NCBI GenBank assembly: GCA_024697025.1
Contig: JAILGH010000039.1
Coordinates: 1 to 34,932 of the forward strand
Direction: 5' to 3'
Origin: Pseudobutyrivibrio sp.
GTDB lineage: Bacteria; Bacillota; Clostridia; Lachnospirales; Lachnospiraceae
Length of the DNA stretch: 34,932 nt
Of this stretch, positions 27,530 through 33,707 are shown piece by piece. The translations under genes were made by a program, and so were the position numbers. Position 1 is the first letter of the stretch. Every line of letters starts with the position of its first letter. A model generated the notes under the pieces. The model saw nothing but the letters and a program-made list of their open reading frames with translations. It was not told the origin of the DNA and ran no database searches.

Positions 27530-27549
27530 ATTACATATAAACAGTTTAC

Positions 27550-27578
27550 ATTTTAGTACACTAAAGTGTGAAATTCAA
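27550..27578 (-). promoter_or_regulatory. Predicted leuB promoter
   Basis: On the minus strand TTGAAT and TAAAAT are separated by 17 nt, about 110 nt before leuB. The left member of a TAAAGTGTGAAA-type inverted repeat overlaps the spacer, so a repressor site is plausible. The 364-nt gap from 27442 to 27805 contains this promoter, the birA promoter and the leuB leader hairpin. Confidence 0.5.
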
Positions 27579-27604
27579 TTAAATTAAAAAGCATTTTTAT
27601 ATCT

Positions 27605-27634
27605 TTGACAAAATAACCTAAATACTTCTAAAAT
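27605..27634 (+). promoter_or_regulatory. Predicted birA promoter
   Basis: TTGACA and TAAAAT with an 18-nt spacer, giving an untranslated leader of about 165 nt before birA. The palindromic ACCTATAGGT lies immediately after the -10 box. Confidence 0.55.
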
Positions 27635-27651
27635 ACCTATAGGTTGTTAGT
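27635..27651 (-). repeat. 17-nt repeat ACTAACAACCTATAGGT, copy 2
   Basis: Inverse copy of 14938-14954, placed between the birA -10 box and its expected transcription start. It could be an operator. Confidence 0.5.
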
Positions 27652-27805
27652 GAACTTTCACACTTTAAAGTATTGGGCCTAATTATCGATAGCTACAGCC
27701 GCATTTTCTCACGTCTGCCTATCAAAAGTTTTTGTTTTTTAAATAAATTTAATATTGCAGTATGTATATTTCATAATATTTATATGAAGGGATAGTTTAA
27801 GCCAA

Positions 27806-28654
27806 ATGTCTTCTAAAGATAAGATACTTGAATATTTAGAATTAAATAAAGGAACCTATATTTCAGGGGAGTCTATGGCTACTGACCTTGCCCTTTCAAG
27901 GACTGCCATCTGGAAGGCAATCAATGAGCTTAGAAAAAGCGGATATAAGATTGATGCTGTCAGCAACAAGGGCTACATGCTTAAGGATGGTAATGACATT
28001 ATTTCTGCTCCTGGCATTATCTCCTATCTAAATGAAGCGTGTTTGAAAAAATACCAGGACGGAGATTTGATTCGTATATACGATACAGTTAATTCTACCA
28101 ACAGAATCGCTAAGGAGCTTGCTATTGCAGGAGGCCAGCACGGCACTATTATCATAGCAAATGAGCAGACCGAAGGACGCGGCAGAAAGGATCACAGCTT
28201 CTACTCTCCAAGGGGTGGGGTTTATATGAGTATCTTGCTTAAGCCTGAGGAGTTGTTAGCACACACATCTTCCTCTTCCACTAATTCAGTAAGCAACAAG
28301 TCAACTCTGTTAAATAGCCTCGCTCCGGATACTATCACTACCTTTACAGGCAATGCAGTCTGCACCGCAATTGAGAACCTTACTGGCATCCGCCCTCGCT
28401 TAAAGCCTATCAACGATCTCTTTATTGATGATAAAAAAATCTGTGGCATCCTCACAGAGGCAGGCACTGAATTTGAAACCGGAGATGTGCAGTGGATAGT
28501 TGTAGGAATAGGCATTAATTTTGATTCTGATATTAAAGCTTTTCCTTCAGATATCACAAAAACAGCCACTAGCCTGTTTAAGCCTGGCGAAGCGACCTTC
28601 ACCAAAAACAAGCTAGTAGCTGAAATTATTGAAAAGTTTTTGTTATTTAGTTAA
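27806..28654 (+). CDS. birA: Biotin-protein ligase / biotin repressor BirA, shortened at the C-terminus
   Basis: BirA attaches biotin to carboxylase carriers and, as biotinyl-AMP complex, represses biotin genes. The 282-residue protein has a winged helix (1-60, recognition helix in SRTAIWKAINELRKSG). The ligase domain has GRGR (124-127) and the lysine in LKPINDLF (K200), followed by GILTEAG. Two oddities stand out. A Ser/Thr/Asn-rich insertion lies at about 150-178, in a loop. The protein stops at EIIEKFLLFS, lacking the C-terminal domain of about 45 residues found in the family. A convergent unrecognised gene ends 17 nt after its stop. The binding site AAGGG is rather far from the ATG. A BirA-type operator at 30687 suggests that the repressor function is kept. 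Confidence 0.9.
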   Translation: MSSKDKILEYLELNKGTYISGESMATDLALSRTAIWKAINELRKSGYKIDAVSNKGYMLKDGNDIISAPGIISYLNEACLKKYQDGDLIRIYDTVNSTNRIAKELAIAGGQHGTIIIANEQTEGRGRKDHSFYSPRGGVYMSILLKPEELLAHTSSSSTNSVSNKSTLLNSLAPDTITTFTGNAVCTAIENLTGIRPRLKPINDLFIDDKKICGILTEAGTEFETGDVQWIVVGIGINFDSDIKAFPSDITKTATSLFKPGEATFTKNKLVAEIIEKFLLFS

Positions 28655-28671
28655 TAGAACAACTATTGTCC

Positions 28672-29193
28672 TTAAATAGTTTTATTACGTTTCGGAAAAC
28701 ATTCCTCTGGCAATTTATTTGAAGGGCGAGTCTTATCTTTCCCTGTATCTATATGCGAATCCTTCTGCTCGTAGATTACATTGGATTCCCCTTTTACATT
28801 AGTTAATACAATTCGTGGTAGACTAGACGTTTCAGTTTTCATGCTAGATATCTCATTCTGTATTTCCCATTCTGTAACATCTTTTTTCTTATTTATTGAT
28901 TCGATATAATGATCAACATCTATTAACCTATTTTCTATTTCCTTATTACCTGGATAATACTCACTCTTATATTGGTTTTTCAATAAATTTAATTTATTAA
29001 GTATTCCTTTATATTTCCTTAATTCTTCTTTTTTCCTGGCAATAACATTATTATACAAGTATGTGTCCTGCAGCCTCTGAAAATCGCCCATTTTTATAAA
29101 CTTACCATTATTTTCTTTTATTTTAACTGCACCAGATCTACTTATACCTACTTTCGTGCCAGATTTTTCATCCACATTATTATTTGTACTCAT
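28672..29193 (-). CDS. Unrecognised Lys/Asn-rich coiled-coil protein
   Basis: I do not recognise this protein. A start at 29193 (MSTNNNVDEKSG, 173 residues) is chosen because AGAGAGGA lies 8 nt upstream; an in-frame start at 29232 has no such site. The product is hydrophilic, with no signal peptide or membrane segment. The middle (about 45-125) is a predicted coiled coil, and the tail is basic. The gene is more AT-rich than its neighbours and uses more AAA, AAT and ATA, which may indicate foreign origin. It ends 17 nt from the shortened end of birA and lies downstream of bioB. Confidence 0.65.
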   Translation of the reverse strand: MSTNNNVDEKSGTKVGISRSGAVKIKENNGKFIKMGDFQRLQDTYLYNNVIARKKEELRKYKGILNKLNLLKNQYKSEYYPGNKEIENRLIDVDHYIESINKKKDVTEWEIQNEISSMKTETSSLPRIVLTNVKGESNVIYEQKDSHIDTGKDKTRPSNKLPEECFPKRNKTI

Positions 29194-29221
29194 TTTCAAT
29201 TCCTCTCTATTCTTTTTGTTG

Positions 29222-29260
29222 ATGTTTAACAAAGAACCTTGAATTTCAAGCTTTGTTTAA
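29222..29260 (-). other. Long hairpin between bioB and the 173-aa gene
   Basis: GTTTAACAAAG pairs with CTTTGTTTAAC (10 of 11), enclosing CTTGAA/TTCAAG. It lacks a T-run on either strand and lies about 30 nt before the start of the 173-aa gene. Nearby at 29315-29345 are long A and T tracts that could form a weak AT-only terminator for bioB. Confidence 0.45.
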
Positions 29261-29352
29261 CGGTTTACAGTTACATATTATCTAATGTGCCACAACTTGT
29301 TACATTTATATATCAAAAAAAATATGCTTTTTTTTCCAAAAAACGAAAAAAA

Positions 29353-30318
29353 CTACCTCAAAGAATATCCAAGCATTTCAATATTTCTTACATCTTCCTC
29401 CACTGATATTCCCTTCACAGTCAGCATATCACCTGTGATTGTAGCATTGCAGCCTCCTTTAAAGCAGGCTATTCCTGTATCATCTAACACATCTCGACCT
29501 GCTGCAAATCTAATTGCTGATTTAGGAAGAATATATTTAAAAATCGCAACTATTCTTCTGATTTCATCTTTTGTAAGCATCTTGCGATTTTCCATAGGTG
29601 TTCCCTTCACTGGCTTTAACATGTTAATAGGCACGGAATCCGGTTGAACCTCAGCCAGTTCAAAAGCCATGCTTATCCTGTCTTCCCAAGTTTCTCCCAA
29701 TCCAAAGATACCACCTGAGCAAAGTTCTAACCCAACCTCACGTACTAACTTCATCACCGCAATCTTGTCCTCGGTAGTATGGGTGGTACATAATGACTTG
29801 AAAAATTCTGAGCTTGATTCAATATTGTTGTGCACGCGCTTCACCCCCGCTTCTTTTAGTGCCAACAAATCTTCTTTATCTAAAAGTCCCAAGGAAACAC
29901 ATGGGGCAAAGCCAGTTTCTGCCACAAGTCCCCTCACATTCTCACAGATTTGTGCCACCTGGTTCTTAGAAAGCTTTCTACCCGAAGCCACCTGACAATA
30001 GTGTGCTATACCAATTCCATCTTTGGATTTTGCGTCGCTTACAACATACTCTCTATCCCTAATTTCAAATGTAGTAATATCTGCTTTGGAGCAACTTGAC
30101 TGAGCACAATATTTACAGTCCTCGCTACATCTACCGCCTTTTACACTTAAGATTGCACACATGTCAAATTTGTTTCCGTTAAAATTTTTTCTCAACTCAT
30201 CTGCGCCAGCACACAGCTCCTCAAGTGGAGCCCAAACCAAATCTATTGCTTCCTCTCTTGTAATACTCCCACCGTTAATTATTCTTTGGGTAATCTCCTT
30301 TAGTGTCTCTTTATCCAT
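29353..30318 (-). CDS. bioB: Biotin synthase
   Basis: This radical-SAM enzyme inserts sulfur into dethiobiotin, the last step of biotin synthesis. The 321-residue length is normal. The SAM-cluster cysteines are C64, C68 and C71 (CSEDCKYC). Candidate ligands of the second, [2Fe-2S] cluster are in YCQVASG (C108), APCVSLG (C140) and LCSGGI (C200), with an arginine in AIRFAAGRD. AAAAGGAG precedes the ATG. bioA, bioD and bioF are not in the window. It is divergent from bioY, with the BirA-type operator about 370 nt upstream, and its long leader holds three related palindromes. Confidence 0.96.
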   Translation of the reverse strand: MDKETLKEITQRIINGGSITREEAIDLVWAPLEELCAGADELRKNFNGNKFDMCAILSVKGGRCSEDCKYCAQSSCSKADITTFEIRDREYVVSDAKSKDGIGIAHYCQVASGRKLSKNQVAQICENVRGLVAETGFAPCVSLGLLDKEDLLALKEAGVKRVHNNIESSSEFFKSLCTTHTTEDKIAVMKLVREVGLELCSGGIFGLGETWEDRISMAFELAEVQPDSVPINMLKPVKGTPMENRKMLTKDEIRRIVAIFKYILPKSAIRFAAGRDVLDDTGIACFKGGCNATITGDMLTVKGISVEEDVRNIEMLGYSLR

Positions 30319-30456
30319 GATATAGCTTCTCCTTTTTTATGCTTTTATAATTTTTTATCTCTTATATTGTCAGACAAACATATTTCCGTTAGGATTACTT
30401 ATTTTTATATGACGCTTTTTTTGTATAACTCTATTTTTCTAGTCGCCTATATTTGG

Positions 30457-30655
30457 AGTATGACTTTTGGGAATATATCAAAGTCATACTTTTTTCTTAT
30501 GATTTGCTCGAAATATAAGTATGACATCTACAGTAGTAGATATTCCTCATACTCCAACTTGGGTAACCACCTTACTTTTCCGCAAAAATAAGTATCACTT
30601 TTTCATTTAGTCCATATGTCATACTCACATAAAAAGTCCCACACTAATATGACTT
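30457..30655 (-). repeat. Array of AGTATGAC / GTCATACT palindromes in the bioB leader
   Basis: Three successive hairpins share the same stem: 30457-30490 (AGTATGACTTT / AAAGTCATACT, perfect 11 bp), 30518-30553 (AGTATGA / TCATACT, with ATCTAC/GTAGAT inside) and 30591-30625 (AGTATCAC / GTCATACT, one mismatch). A further half-site ATATGACTT lies at 30647-30655. Loops differ in length and sequence. The first is followed by six T on the plus strand only. The bioB-bioY gap (30319-30844) holds nothing else beyond the operator and promoters; a 74-codon plus-strand frame there has no support. Confidence 0.75.
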
Positions 30656-30666
30656 CCACTTTTCTA

Positions 30667-30694
30667 ATGTTAACTATAAAAAAATAATTGTCAA
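30667..30694 (-). promoter_or_regulatory. Predicted bioB promoter
   Basis: On the minus strand TTGACA, inside the left half of the BirA operator, is followed after 16 nt by TAACAT. It would give bioB a leader of about 340 nt containing the AGTATGAC palindromes. Confidence 0.45.
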
Positions 30695-30720
30695 CCATAT
30701 TTTATTTAACAGTTGACAAT
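30687..30720. promoter_or_regulatory. BirA operator
   Basis: ATTGTCAAC and GTTGACAAT form a perfect inverted repeat with a 16-nt spacer, matching the general form of Gram-positive BirA sites (TTGTNAAC, about 14-16 nt, GTTNACAA). It lies between the divergent bioB and bioY, and each half contains a TTGACA reading outward. Confidence 0.8.
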
Positions 30721-30741
30721 CGTCAACACTATGGTTATTCT
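30713..30741 (+). promoter_or_regulatory. Predicted bioY promoter
   Basis: TTGACA inside the right half of the operator and TATTCT after 17 nt, about 100 nt before the bioY start. Bound BirA would block it directly. Confidence 0.6.
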
Positions 30742-30844
30742 TTATAAAGTAATTATTTTCCTTTAGAAGGAAAGTTATATTTCACACTATCTTTTGATTC
30801 GCTATTATTGCGATAGAATTCTTACTAGAAAAAGGAGACTTGCT

Positions 30845-31393
30845 ATGAATGACTCAACTACTAAACAAATTATTTCAACTAAGCGATTAGTTTTATGCAG
30901 CCTTTTTGCTGCCTTGCTTTGCATTAGCGCATATCTCAGTGTGCCAACACCACTTCCAATGGCACCCAAAATTACAATGATGAACTTTGTGTTATTTATC
31001 ATCGCATTACTTTTCCCAGTTCAGGAGTCTTTCCTCATTGGATTAGTTTGGTTCCTTCTTGGCATAGTGGGACTACCAGTATTTATCGGCGGCCAGTCCG
31101 GTGTAGGCTATTTAGCTGCGCCTTATGGTGCTTACACTTGGGCATTTCCAATTGTATTAATTATCCTGCCACTTATCCGAGGCAAGAAATACAACCGCTT
31201 TTGGTATACTATTTGTGCCATTATTGGTGTTGTAATTATCGATTTGATTGGTATGATTTGGCTGATGCATTCAGCAAATTATGATTTAAAGACTGGATTA
31301 CTTACTGGATTTATTCCATTTCTTCCACTAGATTTGGTTAAAGCTGTTGTCGCAGCACAACTAATTCCTGCATTTAAGAGAGTTATAGATTAA
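30845..31393 (+). CDS. bioY: BioY biotin transporter, ECF substrate-binding subunit
   Basis: BioY takes up biotin, usually as the S-component of an ECF transporter with shared energising subunits encoded elsewhere. The start is set at 30845 (MNDSTTKQIIST, 182 residues) because AAAGGAG lies 6 nt upstream; the longer frame from 30794 adds a basic tail without a good site. Several hydrophobic segments and the family signatures VPTPLPMAPKITMMNF, GIVGLPVF and GYLAAPYGAY are present. Divergent bioB and the BirA operator upstream support the substrate. A bidirectional terminator follows. Confidence 0.95.
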   Translation: MNDSTTKQIISTKRLVLCSLFAALLCISAYLSVPTPLPMAPKITMMNFVLFIIALLFPVQESFLIGLVWFLLGIVGLPVFIGGQSGVGYLAAPYGAYTWAFPIVLIILPLIRGKKYNRFWYTICAIIGVVIIDLIGMIWLMHSANYDLKTGLLTGFIPFLPLDLVKAVVAAQLIPAFKRVID

Positions 31394-31441
31394 AAATATT
31401 TTTCTAGCCCAAATACGATAATCTATAAATTTTAATAATTT

Positions 31442-31508
31442 AAAAACGCACACTTTAGCAGCATCCCCACTATCTAACGGACAACTGCAAAAGTGTGCAT
31501 TATTTTCT
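31442..31508. terminator. Bidirectional terminator between bioY and the kinase-like gene
   Basis: GCACACTTT-A-GCAG (31448-31461) pairs with CTGC-A-AAAGTGTGC (31485-31498), a stem of 13 pairs with one internal mismatch. It is followed by GTTTTTA on the minus strand and ATTATTTTCTT on the plus strand. It serves the two convergent genes. Confidence 0.8.
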
Positions 31509-31544
31509 TGAAAAAAGCCTTTCCAAATTATATTATCGTTTTCC

Positions 31545-32117
31545 TTACTCTGCCTTCGCTAATGCCTCAAGCATTGCAACGCAGGCATTCTCACCTAAAT
31601 CAGCCGAATTTATTATCAAGTCAAAATACTCTGGCGAGCACCAATTCTGACCAGCATGAGTGGTGAAGAATTTCTCACGCTTCTTGTCAAACTTGTGCAT
31701 TACCTCTTCCGCCTTGTCAGGCTCAATTTTTTCCACATTGATGGCTCTATCTTTGCGATAAGCTTCATCGGCTGTGATGAAAATCTTGAGGCACTTTTTA
31801 TCCTTCAAAACTTCGCTGGCACAACGTCCAACAAAAATGCATCCTGGATTTTCCGCTGCCTCTTTGATAACATTTACCTCTGTGTCATAAATTTTCTCTT
31901 CCATGGTGATGTTCTCACCTGGAGCATTGAAGAAAGTTTTGACAGGAGTTTGCTCATCCATTGTTGAAACCACATCATAAGACAACCCCATTCTCTTACA
32001 TGTTTCTACAACCACGCCTCTATCGTATAAACGATAATTCAGTCGCTTTGCAAGCTGCTCCGCAATCTTGTGTCCCCCGCTGCCATAATTACGTTCAATG
32101 GTAATATAATCATACAT
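31545..32117 (-). CDS. Cytidylate kinase-like family protein
   Basis: The 190-residue protein resembles the cytidylate kinase-like family of Firmicutes. It starts MYDYITIERNYGSGGHKIAEQLAKRL, with an atypical P-loop (RNYGSGGHKI instead of GxxGxGK). GCIFVGRCASEVL and a LID-like arginine/lysine stretch FITADEAYRKDRAINVEK follow. Substrate is unknown, and true CMP kinase activity is not assured because the P-loop differs. AGGAGG precedes the ATG. trmO lies 17 nt upstream and is probably co-transcribed. Confidence 0.85.
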   Translation of the reverse strand: MYDYITIERNYGSGGHKIAEQLAKRLNYRLYDRGVVVETCKRMGLSYDVVSTMDEQTPVKTFFNAPGENITMEEKIYDTEVNVIKEAAENPGCIFVGRCASEVLKDKKCLKIFITADEAYRKDRAINVEKIEPDKAEEVMHKFDKKREKFFTTHAGQNWCSPEYFDLIINSADLGENACVAMLEALAKAE

Positions 32118-32134
32118 ATATGAGCTCCTCCTTG

Positions 32135-32809
32135 TTAGATAGTTTTAATATCTGTAACAACCAACTTCCCTTCTGTCCCTGTAAAAATTATATCATATCC
32201 ATGGAAGGCAAGTCGAAATTCCCTTTCCTTATTTCTGTCATAGGCAGCCCTAGGATCTTGCAACAGCAGCTCCTTTGCCGCCGCTTGATACTCTTTTGGC
32301 AATCTATTCAACAGTTCCTCTGGAAAATCCACCTGCACCTGCTCATCCTTTGAAAGCCCATCTGTAAATCCCCCTCTAGCTTCCGGATGAGAATCTGCAT
32401 AAGGAATGTATGGCTTAATGTCATAAATTGGCGTACCATCTAGCATGTCCACTCCGCTAACTAAAAGCACCGGACCAAGTTTTGAATCCTGTTCAACGCC
32501 AACCAGCTTTACCGAAGAAAGTCCAATATTGTTTGGTCGAAATGGTGCCCTAGTTGCAAATACCCCTAAATGCTTTTCACCACCTAATCTTGGTGGTCGT
32601 ACCGTTGCACCTTCCAAAGGTTTATTCTTAGAAAATCCCCAAAGAAGCCACAGATAATCATAATCTGTGATTCCCTGAATATAGTTGGGGTCTCGAAACT
32701 CATTTGTAAAAACAATGCGGCCTATTTCACTAACTAATCCGCTTTGTCTAGGTATACCAAATTTTTGTGTAAATCCTGTGTGTATCTGTGCTATCTTTTT
32801 TAATTCCAT
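32135..32809 (-). CDS. trmO: tRNA (t6A37)-N6-methyltransferase TrmO
   Basis: TrmO methylates the threonylcarbamoyl-adenosine at position 37 of certain tRNAs using SAM. The 224-residue protein has the family motifs GGEKHLGVFATRAPFRPN and IGLSSVKLVG, then VDMLDGTPIYDIKPYIPYAD. A C-terminal domain ends in a basic REFRLAFHGYDIIF stretch. I prefer the ATG at 32809 (MELKKIAQIHT); a TTG at 32821 would add four residues. Neither has a strong binding site. A hairpin ends 15 nt before the ATG. The kinase-like gene follows and apt lies upstream. Confidence 0.93.
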   Translation of the reverse strand: MELKKIAQIHTGFTQKFGIPRQSGLVSEIGRIVFTNEFRDPNYIQGITDYDYLWLLWGFSKNKPLEGATVRPPRLGGEKHLGVFATRAPFRPNNIGLSSVKLVGVEQDSKLGPVLLVSGVDMLDGTPIYDIKPYIPYADSHPEARGGFTDGLSKDEQVQVDFPEELLNRLPKEYQAAAKELLLQDPRAAYDRNKEREFRLAFHGYDIIFTGTEGKLVVTDIKTI

Positions 32810-32824
32810 AAATTTCTTCAAAGC

Positions 32825-32845
32825 GTCCGCTTCTTATAAGCGGAC
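32825..32845 (-). promoter_or_regulatory. Hairpin just before trmO
   Basis: GTCCGCTT and AAGCGGAC form an 8-bp stem with a 5-nt loop, 15 nt before the trmO ATG and without a T-run. It might limit ribosome access or stabilise the 5' end. Confidence 0.5.
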
Positions 32846-32904
32846 TTCTGATCTAAATTATTGTTCTTATTCGAATAAGGCTCATTTTTCCTTTATTAAT
32901 TTAA

Positions 32905-32942
32905 GAAAAAAGGTAGCACAAACCACCTAGATTGTACTACCT
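32905..32942 (-). terminator. Rho-independent terminator of apt
   Basis: On the minus strand AGGTAGTACAA pairs with TTGTGCTACCT (one mismatch) and is followed by six T. It begins about 25 nt after the apt stop. Confidence 0.85.
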
Positions 32943-32966
32943 AAATATTAATCATATTAACTGCGA

Positions 32967-33491
32967 TTACTTGCCTTCGTAAGTAACAACTGCCTCAACA
33001 TCGTACTTTGCAAGCTTTTCTCTACCATTGAGACCTGCAAGTTCCATAAGGAATACGATTTTAACAACCTCACCACCAAGCTGCTCAATAAGCTTACAAG
33101 CTGCCTCGATTGTACCACCTGTTGCGATAAGATCGTCAACAACTACTACCTTCTGACCTGGCTTGATTGCATCCTTGTGCATCTCGATTGTTGCCTGACC
33201 ATACTCCAAATCGTATGACTGCTCAATTGTCTCACAAGGAAGCTTGCCTTTTTTGCGAACAAGTACAAATGGCTTACCAAGTGCATAAGCAAGTGGTGCT
33301 CCGAAAATAAATCCACGACTCTCAGCTCCAGCGATAACGTCACACTCCACACCCTCAAGGATTCTCTTCATCTCGTCGATAGCGAGCTTGAAGCCCTCTG
33401 CATCCTGAAGAATGCTTGTAACATCTCTAAACATGATACCTGGTTCTGGGAAATCAGGAATAGTTCTTATGTAATCTTCTACTTTTTTCAT
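32967..33491 (-). CDS. apt: Adenine phosphoribosyltransferase
   Basis: The enzyme salvages adenine with PRPP to give AMP. The 174-residue length is normal. It shows FPEPGIMFRDVT near the start, AGAESRGFIFGAPLA and the PRPP-binding loop VVVVDDLIATGGTI. AAGGAG precedes the ATG. The gene stands alone: a strong promoter lies at 33577-33605, a hairpin 20 nt before the start and a terminator behind. In many Firmicutes apt neighbours rel and recJ; that context is absent here. Confidence 0.97.
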   Translation of the reverse strand: MKKVEDYIRTIPDFPEPGIMFRDVTSILQDAEGFKLAIDEMKRILEGVECDVIAGAESRGFIFGAPLAYALGKPFVLVRKKGKLPCETIEQSYDLEYGQATIEMHKDAIKPGQKVVVVDDLIATGGTIEAACKLIEQLGGEVVKIVFLMELAGLNGREKLAKYDVEAVVTYEGK

Positions 33492-33511
33492 TTATAACTC
33501 CTTCTATATGC

Positions 33512-33541
33512 GGCACCTATATTTCCGCTACGGATGGTGCC
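33512..33541 (-). promoter_or_regulatory. Hairpin in the apt leader
   Basis: GGCACC/GGTGCC encloses TCCG-CTA-CGGA, ending 20 nt before the apt start. It lies in a transcribed leader of about 80 nt. It does not show the conserved loops of a purine riboswitch. Confidence 0.5.
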
Positions 33542-33576
33542 ATCATCAGTCGGATAAAAAGATATTATCCTTATCA

Positions 33577-33605
33577 ATTATACGGGTTTGGGGAATTTAT
33601 TTCAA
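33577..33605 (-). promoter_or_regulatory. Predicted apt promoter
   Basis: On the minus strand TTGAAA and a consensus TATAAT are 17 nt apart. The start of transcription would be about 80 nt before apt. Confidence 0.75.
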
Positions 33606-33636
33606 CCGCCTCGTATAAACAATAATTTTGCACATT

Positions 33637-33661
33637 AAAAGTGGGACCCCGAAGGGTCCCA
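33637..33661 (-). terminator. Terminator downstream of flagellin
   Basis: TGGGACCC and GGGTCCCA pair with a C(TTCG)G tetraloop, followed on the minus strand by CTTTTAA. On the plus strand the hairpin is followed by ATTTTTT, so it may also stop antisense transcription. Confidence 0.82.
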
Positions 33662-33707
33662 TTTTTTGGATAGTACTGTAAAGTACTAATGCGTTTGGCC
33701 ACGCTAA

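Noticed and set aside
27442-27545. T-box or leader-peptide attenuator before leuB
   Set aside because: No AGGGTGG-NACCGCG-type T-box motif, no leucine-rich short ORF and no hairpin with a T-run were found.
27683-27700. GATAGCTAC before birA as another element remnant
   Set aside because: Only nine bases match the right arm and no left arm or paired stem is present, so chance is likely.
30367-30591. Plus-strand 74-codon frame in the bioB-bioY gap
   Set aside because: It has no ribosome binding site, runs across the palindromes and the composition is that of AT-rich non-coding DNA.
33492-33576. Purine riboswitch in the apt leader
   Set aside because: The leader is too short and lacks the conserved loop-loop sequences; only a simple hairpin is seen.
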